Source of the DNA: Mesorhizobium jarvisii
GTDB lineage: Bacteria > Pseudomonadota > Alphaproteobacteria > Rhizobiales > Rhizobiaceae
Reading direction: 5' to 3'
Assembly (NCBI RefSeq): GCF_003601985.1
Contig: NZ_QZXA01000004.1
Location: forward strand, 450,004-514,003
Length of the DNA stretch: 64,000 nt
Shown here: piece after piece, positions 18,185 to 26,396 of the stretch
Numbering within the stretch: position 1 is the stretch's first letter
Layout of the letters: each line of letters begins with the position of its first letter
Notes under the pieces: generated by a model
Database searches by the model: none
Told to the model about the DNA's origin: nothing
What the model saw: the letters and a program-made list of their open reading frames with translations, nothing else
Made by a program: the position numbers and the translations under genes

Positions 18185-19453
18185 ATGGCTGAGCAAAGCG
18201 CAGAGCAGGCAAGTGTGGCGCAAGCCATGGCCATCCGGCTGTGGAACAGTCGCTGGCTGCTCGTCGCTGGCGTTATCGGTATCCTAGTCGCTTTTGCCTT
18301 CGCGGGGATCTCTGCCTACGTGCTGGTGCCGGCCCTGCTTCTGCTGCTGGCTGCCGCGCTGTTGCCGGCCACCGGCCTGCGCCATTCCGGCGAGAATGCC
18401 ACCGCGATCGAGGCGATCGGCCTGCAGCGCCTGTCGGGCGAATATCTGGCGGCCGCCGTCGCCGATCCGCTGATCATCTTCGACCGCTCGGCCGCCATCG
18501 TCCATGCCAACGCCGCCGCCTTTGCCGCTTTTGGCGGCATCGCACCGGGCCTGTCGCTGCCGCTGAAATTCCGGGCGCCGGAAATGCAGACCCTGCTCGA
18601 CAGCGTGCTGTCGGGCACGATCGCCTCCGATGTCGTCGACTATACCGAAAAGCTGCCGGTCGAACGGGCCTACCGGGTCAGCGCGTCGTCGGTCGGGCAC
18701 GGCACCGACCTCTATGTGCTGGTGTTCAAGGACCAGAGCGAAACGCGCAGGATCGACCGCATGCGCGCCGATTTCATCGCCAATGCCAGCCACGAATTGC
18801 GCACCCCGCTCGCCTCGATCGCTGGTTTCATCGAAACATTGCGCGGACCGGCCCGCAACGACCCGGCGGCGCGCGAGCAGTTCCTGCAGATCATGCAGAA
18901 CCAGACCGGCCGCATGGCACGCCTGATCGATGACCTGCTGTCGCTGTCCCGGCTGGAGATGAAGCCCTATCTGAAGCCCGGAACAGAGGTCGACCTGCGC
19001 CAGACCGTCGACAGTGTCATCGATTCGCTGGCCCCGCTTGCCCACGAAAACAGCGTCGTCATCGAGCGCGATTTCGCCAAGGGACCCCTCAATGTGCCGG
19101 GCGATCGCGACGAGTTGTTCCAGGTTTTCGAGAATCTTCTGGAAAACGCCTGCAAATACGGCCAGTCCGGCGGCCGTGTGGTGGTGTCGATCGCGCACGC
19201 TGATGACGGTTCCGAACCCGGCATCGACGTCACCATCCGGGATTTCGGTCCCGGCATTCCCGAGGAGCACATTCCGCGCATCACCGAGCGCTTCTATCGC
19301 ATCGATGTCGAGACCAGCCGGACCCAGAAAGGCACCGGCCTTGGCCTGTCCATCGTCAAGCACATCCTGACGCGCCACAATGCCAGGCTGACGATCAAAT
19401 CCGAGGTCGGTAAGGGCGCCGCCTTCTCGGTTCATTTGCCGACGCACGGATAG
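18185..19453 (+). CDS. phoR: Phosphate-regulon sensor histidine kinase PhoR
   Basis: The 422-residue kinase has two closely spaced N-terminal membrane segments with hardly any periplasmic loop (about 20-60), a PAS-like domain (DPLIIFDRSAAIVHAN), the HisKA box NASHELRTPLAS with phosphorylated H203, and a HATPase domain (VFENLLENACKYG, DFGPGIPEEH, GTGLGLSIVKHIL). This is the PhoR layout. It precedes phoU directly. PstSCAB and phoB, usual neighbours, are not in this window. An in-frame ATG further in (MAIRLWNSRW) is a possible later start. Confidence 0.9.
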   Translation: MAEQSAEQASVAQAMAIRLWNSRWLLVAGVIGILVAFAFAGISAYVLVPALLLLLAAALLPATGLRHSGENATAIEAIGLQRLSGEYLAAAVADPLIIFDRSAAIVHANAAAFAAFGGIAPGLSLPLKFRAPEMQTLLDSVLSGTIASDVVDYTEKLPVERAYRVSASSVGHGTDLYVLVFKDQSETRRIDRMRADFIANASHELRTPLASIAGFIETLRGPARNDPAAREQFLQIMQNQTGRMARLIDDLLSLSRLEMKPYLKPGTEVDLRQTVDSVIDSLAPLAHENSVVIERDFAKGPLNVPGDRDELFQVFENLLENACKYGQSGGRVVVSIAHADDGSEPGIDVTIRDFGPGIPEEHIPRITERFYRIDVETSRTQKGTGLGLSIVKHILTRHNARLTIKSEVGKGAAFSVHLPTHG

Positions 19454-19486
19454 TGCCCTAGTTTCCCCTGGAACCGTTTCTTTTTT

Positions 19487-19504
19487 CTGTCATCCGGCTA
19501 GCGT
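19487..19504 (+). promoter_or_regulatory. Pho-box-like site upstream of phoU
   Basis: CTGTCAT at 19487-19493 matches the PhoB half-site exactly. After a 4-base spacer comes CTAGCGT, a weaker second half (4 of 7). The site lies about 55 bases before the phoU start, and a T-run precedes it. PhoB binding is inferred. Confidence 0.5.
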
Positions 19505-19558
19505 ATCAGCGGGGATTCGAGGAAACGACTCAAGAACCCGTGGGAAGGCATTTCATCC

Positions 19559-20284
19559 ATGCAGTCCGTGCACATAATGAGCGCCTTTGACGAGGAGCTG
19601 AAATATCTGTCGAAGCGCATTGCGGCGATGGGCGGTCATGCCGAGCGCATGGTCGAACAGGCCGTCGCCGCTCTCGTCAATGCCGATCCGGGGCTGGCCC
19701 AGAAGGTCATCAACGACGATGCAGTCCTGGATGAGGGGCAGCGCGAGATCGACGACAAGGCGATCATCATCATCGCCAAGCGCCAGCCGATGGCGACGGA
19801 CCTGCGCGAGATCGTCGGCGCCATCCGCATTTCGGCCGACCTCGAACGGGTCGGCGACCTCGGCAAGAACGTGGCCAAGCGGGTGGTCGCCGTCACCGAC
19901 GGCCGCCAGCCGACCAGCCTGTTTCGCGGCCTGGAGGCCCTGGCCAATTTGGCGCTGACCCAGCTCAAGGAAGTTCTCGACGTCTACGCATCGCGCTCAG
20001 TCGACAAGATCAGCTTCGTGCGCGACCGTGACGATCAGATCGATGCCATGTACACGTCGCTGTTTCGCGAATTGCTGACCTACATGATGGAAGATCCGCG
20101 CAACATCACGCCCTGCACGCATCTTCTGTTCTGCGCCAAGAACATCGAGCGCATCGGCGATCATGCCACCAACATCGCCGAGACCATCTATTACATCGTC
20201 ACCGGCGACCAGATGCCGGCCGAGCGGCCGAAAGGCGACAAGACCGACAAGATCAGCCTTTCGGCGCCGCTTCCGGCGAAATGA
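19559..20284 (+). CDS. phoU: Phosphate signalling complex protein PhoU
   Basis: The 241-residue protein is built of two PhoU three-helix repeats. Metal-binding motifs of the family are visible as DLERVGDLGKNVAKR and NIERIGDHATNIAE. It restrains PhoR kinase activity when phosphate is plentiful. Two in-frame ATGs (19559 and 19577) are both possible. It follows phoR after 105 bp that include a Pho-box-like site, so it may have its own PhoB-dependent promoter. Confidence 0.95.
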   Translation: MQSVHIMSAFDEELKYLSKRIAAMGGHAERMVEQAVAALVNADPGLAQKVINDDAVLDEGQREIDDKAIIIIAKRQPMATDLREIVGAIRISADLERVGDLGKNVAKRVVAVTDGRQPTSLFRGLEALANLALTQLKEVLDVYASRSVDKISFVRDRDDQIDAMYTSLFRELLTYMMEDPRNITPCTHLLFCAKNIERIGDHATNIAETIYYIVTGDQMPAERPKGDKTDKISLSAPLPAK

Positions 20285-20380
20285 ACGTTCATCCTCTCGA
20301 ACGCCAGATCATATTGCGCTAAACTATCCCGGCGTTAAGCTTCTCAGGCCTTTATAAGGGGCCTGCTTCAGGAGGCCGCG

Positions 20381-21388
20381 ATGGAATATGTCCGAGAGTT
20401 CAAGCCCGCGGCGCCGACATCAGGCATCATCGCCTCCAGTGTCTACACGGCCGGGCGGCGCATCGCCGACATTCCGATCGAGGAAGCCGGCGAATGGGCC
20501 AAGAAATCGGGACATGTCGTCTGGATCGGGCTGCTCGAACCGGATCGCGAGCTTTTGTTGCGTGTCCAGGCGCAGTTCCATCTGCACGAGCTGGCGATCG
20601 AGGATGCCGAGCATCCGCACCAGCGGCCGAAGATCGAGCAATATGGCGATGCGCTGTTCATCGTCGCCCGCACCGCGCAATTGATCGAAGGACGGGTGAC
20701 TTTCGGCGAGACGCATCTGTTCGTCGGCTCGGGCTACATCGTCAGCGTCAGGCACGGCCCGTCGACCTCCTACGCCGCCGTGCGTCAGCACTGGGAAAGC
20801 TGTCCGCATTCGCTGGCCAAGGGCGAGGATTTCGTCCTCTACGCCATTCTCGATTTCATCGTCGACAACTACATGCCGGTGCTCGAGCAGATAGAGGACG
20901 AGGTCGAGGTGATCGAGGACCGGGTGCTTTTGAAGCCGATGACCGGTCCTGATATCGAGCGACTCTACATGCTGCGCCGCGATCTGCTGCGCCTGCGCAA
21001 TGCGGCACTTCCGCTGGTGGAGGTCTGCCGCCGCCTGACCAGCGCCGACCTGCCGCAGATCCATTCAGCCATGCACCCGCTGTTTCGCGACGTGACCGAC
21101 CACATCCGCACCGTCCAGGAAAAGATCGACAGCCTGCGCGAGGTGCTGGCCTTCGCCTTCGAGGCGAGCCTGCTGGTCGGTCAGAGCCAGGAAACCGCGA
21201 TTTCCAAGAAACTCGCCTCATGGGCGGCCATACTGGCGGTGCCGACGGCATTCGCCGGCATCTATGGCATGAACTTCACCGACATGCCGGAACTGAAGAT
21301 GGAGTATGGCTACCCGATCGTGCTGGCCACCATCGCGACGATCTGCGCGTTTCTTTACTGGCGGTTTCGCAAGAATGGCTGGCTGTGA
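20381..21388 (+). CDS. corA: CorA-type magnesium/cobalt transporter
   Basis: The 335-residue protein has a long soluble N-domain and two C-terminal membrane helices. The signature GMN motif is in IYGMNFTDMPELKMEYGYP, between SWAAILAVPTAFAGI and IVLATIATICAFLYWRF. AGGAGG precedes the ATG. It likely forms a pentameric Mg2+ channel in the inner membrane. It is convergent with gcrA. Confidence 0.93.
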   Translation: MEYVREFKPAAPTSGIIASSVYTAGRRIADIPIEEAGEWAKKSGHVVWIGLLEPDRELLLRVQAQFHLHELAIEDAEHPHQRPKIEQYGDALFIVARTAQLIEGRVTFGETHLFVGSGYIVSVRHGPSTSYAAVRQHWESCPHSLAKGEDFVLYAILDFIVDNYMPVLEQIEDEVEVIEDRVLLKPMTGPDIERLYMLRRDLLRLRNAALPLVEVCRRLTSADLPQIHSAMHPLFRDVTDHIRTVQEKIDSLREVLAFAFEASLLVGQSQETAISKKLASWAAILAVPTAFAGIYGMNFTDMPELKMEYGYPIVLATIATICAFLYWRFRKNGWL

Positions 21389-21390
21389 GG

Positions 21391-21506
21391 GTAGGCAGTA
21401 GGCAGTAGGCAGTAGGCAGCAGGCTAAGAAGCGCCTCGCGAGCGCCGCCCAAGGCATACAGGCAGTATTGTCCTACTGCCCAATCCCCACTGCCTATTCC
21501 CTACCT
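21391..21506. repeat. 7-bp tandem repeat and inverted partner between corA and gcrA
   Basis: Four perfect copies of GTAGGCA run from 21391 to 21418, followed by a degenerate GCAGGCT. About 50 bases later the complement occurs (CCTACTGCC, ACTGCC, CCTACC at about 21474-21506), so a transcript can fold back. Lying between convergent genes, it may act as a bidirectional terminator or be a decayed repeat element. Confidence 0.7.
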
Positions 21507-22023
21507 ATCGATTCCGCCGCCGCTCCGCCGCCGGCTGGAACGCCACGCGAGCATGATATTTGCAGTAGGGCCCCGTTTCGGCGGCCTCGTTGCCGCAGAA
21601 GTTGAAGTCCTCCGACAGCGGATCGCCGTTCGGCCATTTGCAGGTCCGCTCGGTCAGCTCGACGAGCTGCAGATGCCGTGAGATCGGTACCACGACATTC
21701 TCGACCGGGCGGATATAGTGCCGCGCCACCGGCTCGGCGTCGAATTGCGTCTGAAGGGCGGTCGCGCCGATCGATGTCGTGACGTGGCGAGCCGTGCTCG
21801 CGGCGCGCGCCACCGATTTCTGAACGGTCGAGCCCTGTGTCGTCTTCTTCTGGCGTGCCGGCGTCGCCGTTGCGCGGCCGCGGCCCGACAGCTTCAGACG
21901 GTGCACCTTGCCGATGACGGCATTTCGGCTCACCCCTCCAAGCTGGGCAGCAATCTGGCTTGCGCTCAGACCCTCCGACCACAATTTTCTGAGAAGTTCG
22001 ACCCGCTCGTCAGTCCAGTTCAT
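21505..22023 (-). CDS. gcrA: Cell-cycle regulator GcrA
   Basis: The 172-residue protein begins with the invariant MNWTDERVELLRKLW, continues with a helix-turn-helix (LSASQIAAQLGGVSRNAV), and has the C-terminal cysteine/histidine motif TCKWPNGDP, FNFCGNEA and YCKYHARVA. GcrA is an alphaproteobacterial RNA-polymerase cofactor that works at promoters with methylated GANTC sites. Several GANTC sites lie just upstream. It is transcribed away from argD. Confidence 0.97.
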   Translation of the reverse strand: MNWTDERVELLRKLWSEGLSASQIAAQLGGVSRNAVIGKVHRLKLSGRGRATATPARQKKTTQGSTVQKSVARAASTARHVTTSIGATALQTQFDAEPVARHYIRPVENVVVPISRHLQLVELTERTCKWPNGDPLSEDFNFCGNEAAETGPYCKYHARVAFQPAAERRRNR

Positions 22024-22056
22024 GAGACCGCGCTCCTGCTAAGCGTGCGGCAATCA

Positions 22057-22203
22057 GAATCCTTTCCCGACCCAGCACCACTGCTGGGGCAGACACCACA
22101 TATACCTGGTGATTAGGTCCGCCGCACGAAATCTAGTTATTTCTCGACTACAATTACCTTATGCGCAGACTCGGTGACAAGAGTCCCAAGTGCAACACGA
22201 ATC
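22057..22203. promoter_or_regulatory. Cluster of GANTC (CcrM) methylation sites between gcrA and argD
   Basis: GANTC occurs at 22057-22061 (GAATC), 22168-22172 (GACTC), 22181-22185 (GAGTC) and 22199-22203 (GAATC). The last three fall in 36 bases. GANTC is the CcrM methylation target, and GcrA acts at such sites, so control of gcrA or the argD leader by methylation is plausible. Confidence 0.6.
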
Positions 22204-22328
22204 GGTTTTTTCGGTTTTCCCCAACTTGCCCGGTCGCTTGTGAGCCGGCGTCTCGTCAGGGGGCTTGCCGCGTGCCACTACGCGACGTTTTCGTTGACTT
22301 CATGGCCGAAAAACACGATAAGCCGCAC

Positions 22329-22354
22329 AAGGCCGCCGCTTTGGCGGCTTTTTT
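22329..22354 (+). terminator. Terminator-like hairpin ahead of argD
   Basis: GCCGCC (22332-22337) pairs with GGCGGC (22343-22348) and is followed by TTTTTT. It ends 27 bases before argD and follows about 300 bases with no convincing gene (22024-22328). It may end a small RNA or attenuate argD; it could also be a plain terminator for an unrecognised transcript. Confidence 0.7.
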
Positions 22355-22381
22355 GATTTTCCGGTACCGGAGACGCATATA

Positions 22382-23581
22382 ATGAGCGGTTCGGCGCTTT
22401 ACGAGACCTTTGCTCGCGCTCCCCTGGCTTTCGACCACGGGGAAGGCACCTGGCTGGTTACCGACAAGGGCGAGCGATATCTCGATTTCGCCGGCGGCAT
22501 CGCGGTCAATTCGCTCGGCCACAGCCATCCGCATCTGGTCGCGGCGCTGACCGAGCAGGCGGCGAAGTTGTGGCACGTCTCCAATCTCTACGAGATTCCC
22601 GCGCAGAGCCGGCTTGGCGAGCGCCTGGCCGATGCCACATTCGCCGACAAGGTGTTCTTCACCAACTCCGGCGCCGAGGCGCTGGAATGCGCGATCAAGA
22701 CGGCGCGGCGCTACCATTTCGTCAAGGGGCATCCCGAGCGCTTCCGCGTCATCACCTTCGAAGGCGCCTTCCATGGCCGCACGCTGGCGACCATCGCGGC
22801 CGGCGGCCAGTACAAATACCTTGAAGGCTTCGGCCCCAAGGTCGAAGGCTTCGACCAGGTCGGCTTCGACGACATCGATGCCGCCGAGAAGGCGATCACG
22901 CCGGAAACCGCCGCGATCCTGATCGAACCGGTGCAGGGCGAGGGCGGCATCCGCCCGGTCCCGACGCAGTCCCTGAAGCGGCTGCGGCAGCTTTGCGACC
23001 AGCACGGCCTGTTGTTGATTTATGACGAGGTCCAATGCGGCATTGGCCGCACCGGAAAGCTGTTCGCGCATGAATGGTCAGGTGTTGCGCCCGACATCAT
23101 GGCGATCGCCAAAGGCATTGGCGGCGGCTTCCCGATGGGCGCTTGCCTTGCAACCGACGAAGCAGCTGTCGGCATGACGGCTGGCGTGCACGGCACCACA
23201 TTTGGCGGCAATCCGTTGGCCATGGCCGTCGGCAATGCCGTGCTCGACGTGGTGCTCGAAGACGGCTTCCTCGAAGACGTCCAGCGCAAGGCATTGCTGA
23301 TGAAGCAAGGTCTGGCGGCGATCGCCGACGAGTTTCCCGATGTCATCGAAGACATCCGCGGCACCGGCCTCATGCTTGGCCTCAAATGCGCCATGCCCAA
23401 CAACAAGGTGAACATGGCACTGCGCGACCAGCATTTGCTGGCGGTTCCGGCCGGCGACAACGTCATTCGCCTGCTGCCGCCGCTCACCGTCACCGACGCC
23501 GAGATCCACGAAGCGCTCAACCGCATCCGCGCCGGTGCCAAAGGCCTGGCGGATGCCATCGCCGTGGCCGCCGCGAAGTAA
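22382..23581 (+). CDS. argD: Acetylornithine aminotransferase
   Basis: The 399-residue class III PLP aminotransferase makes N-acetylornithine in arginine synthesis. It has [67 protein letters not shown] and the PLP lysine in [15 protein letters not shown]. Length is normal. argF starts 17 bases after its stop, so the two are an operon. A hairpin with a T-run precedes the gene, which may affect its transcription. Confidence 0.95.
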   Translation: MSGSALYETFARAPLAFDHGEGTWLVTDKGERYLDFAGGIAVNSLGHSHPHLVAALTEQAAKLWHVSNLYEIPAQSRLGERLADATFADKVFFTNSGAEALECAIKTARRYHFVKGHPERFRVITFEGAFHGRTLATIAAGGQYKYLEGFGPKVEGFDQVGFDDIDAAEKAITPETAAILIEPVQGEGGIRPVPTQSLKRLRQLCDQHGLLLIYDEVQCGIGRTGKLFAHEWSGVAPDIMAIAKGIGGGFPMGACLATDEAAVGMTAGVHGTTFGGNPLAMAVGNAVLDVVLEDGFLEDVQRKALLMKQGLAAIADEFPDVIEDIRGTGLMLGLKCAMPNNKVNMALRDQHLLAVPAGDNVIRLLPPLTVTDAEIHEALNRIRAGAKGLADAIAVAAAK

Positions 23582-23597
23582 TTCCGGAAAATTGCTG

Positions 23598-24509
23598 ATG
23601 TCAGTTCGCCATTTCACCGATCTTTCCACCGTTTCCGAGGGCGACCTGCGCGTCATGCTCGACGACGCGGTGGTGCGAAAGGCGCGCCTCAAGGCCGGCG
23701 AGCGCACCCGGCCGCTCGAAGGCAAGGTGCTGGCGATGATCTTCGACAAGCCGTCGACGCGCACGCGCGTCTCCTTCGATGTCGGCATGCGCCAGCTCGG
23801 CGGCGAGACCATCATGCTGACCGGCACCGAAATGCAGCTTGGCCGCTCCGAGACCATCGCCGACACCGCCAAGGTGTTGTCGCGCTATGTCGACGCGATC
23901 ATGATCCGCACCACCTCGCATGAGCGGCTGCTGGAGCTGACCGAGAACGCCACGGTTCCGGTGATCAACGGGCTGACGGATGACACCCATCCGTGCCAGC
24001 TGATGGCCGACATCATGACCTTCGAGGAGCATCGCGGTCCGGTGGCCGGCAAGACCATCGCCTGGACCGGCGACGGCAACAATGTGCTGCATTCGCTGCT
24101 CGAAGCCTCGGCGCGGTTCCGCTTCAACCTCAACGTCGCCGTGCCGGAAGGCAGCGAGCCGGCGCAGAAGCATATCGACTGGTCCAAGGCCCATGGCGGG
24201 AAGCTCCACTTCACCCGCTCGCCCGAGGAAGCCGTCGAGCAGGCCGACTGTGTCGTCACCGATTGCTGGGTGTCGATGGGCCAGGAGCATCGCGCCCGCG
24301 GCCATAACGTGTTCTCGCCCTACCAGGTCAATGCCAAGCTGATGGCGCATGCCAAGCCGGATGCGCTGTTCATGCACTGTCTGCCGGCGCATCGCGGTGA
24401 GGAAGTGACCGACGAGGTTATCGACGGACCCCATTCGGTGGTCTTCGACGAGGCCGAGAACCGGCTCCACGCCCAGAAGGCGGTGCTTGCCTGGTGTCTT
24501 GGGGCTTGA
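23598..24509 (+). CDS. argF: Ornithine carbamoyltransferase
   Basis: The 303-residue enzyme forms citrulline from ornithine and carbamoyl phosphate. Carbamoyl-phosphate-binding STRTR is in [26 protein letters not shown] and the ornithine/active-site [10 protein letters not shown] are present. The ATG at 23598 follows argD closely; an upstream in-frame start would overlap argD. Its last codons (CLGA-stop) form part of a 17-bp tandem repeat that continues past the stop. Confidence 0.95.
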   Translation: MSVRHFTDLSTVSEGDLRVMLDDAVVRKARLKAGERTRPLEGKVLAMIFDKPSTRTRVSFDVGMRQLGGETIMLTGTEMQLGRSETIADTAKVLSRYVDAIMIRTTSHERLLELTENATVPVINGLTDDTHPCQLMADIMTFEEHRGPVAGKTIAWTGDGNNVLHSLLEASARFRFNLNVAVPEGSEPAQKHIDWSKAHGGKLHFTRSPEEAVEQADCVVTDCWVSMGQEHRARGHNVFSPYQVNAKLMAHAKPDALFMHCLPAHRGEEVTDEVIDGPHSVVFDEAENRLHAQKAVLAWCLGA

Positions 24510-24561
24510 AGTGTCTTGGGGCTTGAAGTGTCTTGGGGCTTGAGGTGGCTTGGAGTTTGAA
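24494..24561 (+). repeat. Four 17-bp tandem repeats spanning the argF stop codon
   Basis: The unit GTGTCTTGGGGCTTGAA occurs at 24494-24510 and 24511-24527. It recurs with one change at 24528-24544 and degenerate at 24545-24561. The first unit contains the last codons and TGA of argF, so the array looks like repeated duplication of the gene end. Period 17 is not a multiple of three, but all extra copies lie after the stop. Confidence 0.9.
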
Positions 24562-24679
24562 AGGTCCGGGCGCTTGATCTGCGGGGGCGCGATGCCTATC
24601 TGCGCCGCATCACGCAAATCAAGCGCGTTTGGACGCATGCACCCCAGGGGGCGGCATGGCCGCGCCCTGGAGCTTTGTC

Positions 24680-25687
24680 ATGTTGGAAACGCATCAAGTG
24701 ACTGAACATCACCCCAAACTCGGCGAGTTCGGCTATGCCGGCGACGATCATGTCGTGCCCTTTGAGGTCGGCCCGCTCGACGTGCGCGGCCGTACCGTGC
24801 AGCTCGGGCCGATGCTCGACGCCATTCTCAGCCGCCACGATTATCCCGAGCCGGTCGCCCGCCTGCTGGCGGAAGCCTGTGTACTGACGGTGCTGCTCGG
24901 CACCTCGCTCAAATTCGAGGGCAAGTTCATCCTGCAGACCCGCACCGATGGGCCGGTCGACATGCTGGTGGCGGATTTCACCACGCCGTCGGCGCTGCGC
25001 GCCTATGCGCGCTTCGATGCCGATAGGCTCGAGGCGCTGGTCGCCGCAGGCGAAACGTCCCAGCAGACGCTGCTCGGCGGCGGCGTGCTGGCACTGACCA
25101 TCGACCAGGGCGCCCATACGCAGCGCTATCAAGGCATCGTCCAGCTCGATGGCGAAACCCTGGAAGACGCTGCGCGCACCTATTTCCGCCAGTCGGAGCA
25201 GATCCCGACGGATATCAGGCTCTCGGTCGCCAAGCTTTTGACGCCCGGCGTCGGCGGCGCGCGCGAACAATGGCGCGCCGGCGGCATCCTGGCGCAGTTC
25301 CTGCCGCAGTCGCCCGAGCGCATGCGCGTTCCGGACCTGCACGGCGGCGACGGCGATCCGCGCGAGGAGATCCATGATCCCACGGACAATTCCTGGCAGG
25401 AATTGCTGGCGCTGCTCGGCACGATCGAGCCGACCGAGTTGATCGACCCGACGATCGGTGCCGAACGGCTGCTTTATCGCCTGTTCCACGAGCATGGCGT
25501 ACGCGTCTTCGGCGGCGTTCCCGTGGCCGACCAGTGCTCATGCTCTCGCGACAAGATCCGCGGCATCCTCGAGGGCTTCTCCGCGCAGGAGATCGAGGAC
25601 AGCACCGAGGATGGCGGCATCCACGTCGCCTGCGAATTCTGCTCGACACAGTACGACTTCGATCCGGCGGAATTTGCCGCACAATAA
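24680..25687 (+). CDS. hslO: Hsp33 redox-regulated chaperone
   Basis: The 335-residue holdase has the redox switch of Hsp33 at its C-terminus: CSC in VADQCSCSRDKIRG and CEFC in HVACEFCSTQYDF, four cysteines that bind zinc when reduced. The N-domain (VRGRTVQLGPMLDAILS, GGVLALTIDQG) is typical. The ATG at 24680 with GGAG upstream is chosen over an in-frame upstream start that adds 17 residues. Transcript position after argF is separated by the tandem repeat and about 120 bp. Confidence 0.93.
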   Translation: MLETHQVTEHHPKLGEFGYAGDDHVVPFEVGPLDVRGRTVQLGPMLDAILSRHDYPEPVARLLAEACVLTVLLGTSLKFEGKFILQTRTDGPVDMLVADFTTPSALRAYARFDADRLEALVAAGETSQQTLLGGGVLALTIDQGAHTQRYQGIVQLDGETLEDAARTYFRQSEQIPTDIRLSVAKLLTPGVGGAREQWRAGGILAQFLPQSPERMRVPDLHGGDGDPREEIHDPTDNSWQELLALLGTIEPTELIDPTIGAERLLYRLFHEHGVRVFGGVPVADQCSCSRDKIRGILEGFSAQEIEDSTEDGGIHVACEFCSTQYDFDPAEFAAQ

Positions 25688-25694
25688 AGCCATT

Positions 25695-25721
25695 CCTTCT
25701 CCCCGTGGAACGGGGAGAAGG
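25695..25721. terminator. Perfect hairpin between convergent hslO and apaG
   Basis: A 12-bp perfect stem, CCTTCTCCCCGT / ACGGGGAGAAGG with loop GGA, lies 8 bases after the hslO stop and 4 bases from the apaG stop. The same CCTTCTCCCC core recurs in the element at 31029-31182. It probably serves as a bidirectional terminator or mRNA 3' end. Confidence 0.65.
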
Positions 25722-25724
25722 ACG

Positions 25725-26117
25725 CTAATTCACCGTCCGCCGCGTCCCCGGCAGATCCAGCGAGAACGCCGGGATGGCGATGTCGAAGGTCTCGCCGCGC
25801 TTGTTGCGCATCGTATAGTGCCCGACCATGATGCCTGATGGCGTCGAGAGCGGGCAGCCGGACGTGTATTGATAGCTGTCGCCGGGATTGAGTTCGGGCT
25901 GGTCGCCGACGACGCCCGGGCCGCGCACTTCCTCGACTCGGCCGGCACCGTCGGTGATGTGCCAATAGCGCGACAGAAGCTGCACGAATTCGTCCGACTG
26001 GTTGTCGATCGTTATCTGATAGCCCCAGACAAAGCGGTTCTCGGAAGGATCGGAGCGGTCCTCGAGATAGAACGGCCTGACCTGCACTTCGATGTTGCGC
26101 GTGACGGCGCGGTACAT
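25725..26117 (-). CDS. apaG: ApaG family protein
   Basis: The 130-residue protein is a single fibronectin-III-like beta-sandwich with ApaG signatures [48 protein letters not shown] and MVGHYTM. The biochemical role of ApaG is not settled in general; it is linked to Co2+ tolerance and Ap4A metabolism in enterobacteria. The ATG at 26117 is chosen over a TTG four codons upstream. Confidence 0.93.
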   Translation of the reverse strand: MYRAVTRNIEVQVRPFYLEDRSDPSENRFVWGYQITIDNQSDEFVQLLSRYWHITDGAGRVEEVRGPGVVGDQPELNPGDSYQYTSGCPLSTPSGIMVGHYTMRNKRGETFDIAIPAFSLDLPGTRRTVN

Positions 26118-26138
26118 AAGCGGCTCCAAAACAATCTA

Positions 26139-26187
26139 GAGCATGATCCCGAAAAGTGGGAACCGGTTTTCGGAAAAGATCATGCTC
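26139..26187. repeat. Rhizobiales palindromic element (family A)
   Basis: Arms GAGCATGATC (26139-26148) and GATCATGCTC (26178-26187) enclose a second nested stem, CCGAAAA / TTTTCGG. The sequence matches the dispersed palindrome common in rhizobial intergenic regions (RIME-like). It sits upstream of apaG. One clear copy is present here. Confidence 0.85.
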
Positions 26188-26396
26188 AAACCAACAGAAC
26201 CTTTCGGCGCTCCCGGCGAGCAGGTCAACGTGCGCGTCTTGTCGCGCCTCGTCTTGAAACGCAGGTGCCGGCAAAGAATGTCATTTAAGTGACACATGAC
26301 AATGGTGGTGTGCACGAACCGGGCGACTCGGCGCTCTGTCGAACTGTTGAAAACGGCCACGATGCGGGCCGTCTCTTCTGGAGTGACCAGATCTCG

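Noticed and set aside
21391..21506. Possible CRISPR-like array
   Set aside because: Units are 7 bp and directly abutting with no spacers. No cas genes are in the window.
22161..22382. 73-codon ORF in the gcrA-argD gap
   Set aside because: Its end runs through the terminator-like hairpin and it has no good ribosome site. A leader or small RNA explains the region better.
24494..24561. Possible CRISPR-like repeats after argF
   Set aside because: The copies touch head to tail, are 17 bp, and derive from the gene end. They have no spacers.
24570..24626. Short inverted repeat GCGCTTGAT / ATCAAGCGC before hslO
   Set aside because: Nine-base arms 39 bases apart in a GC-rich gap are weak evidence. 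No second copy or matching regulator was found.
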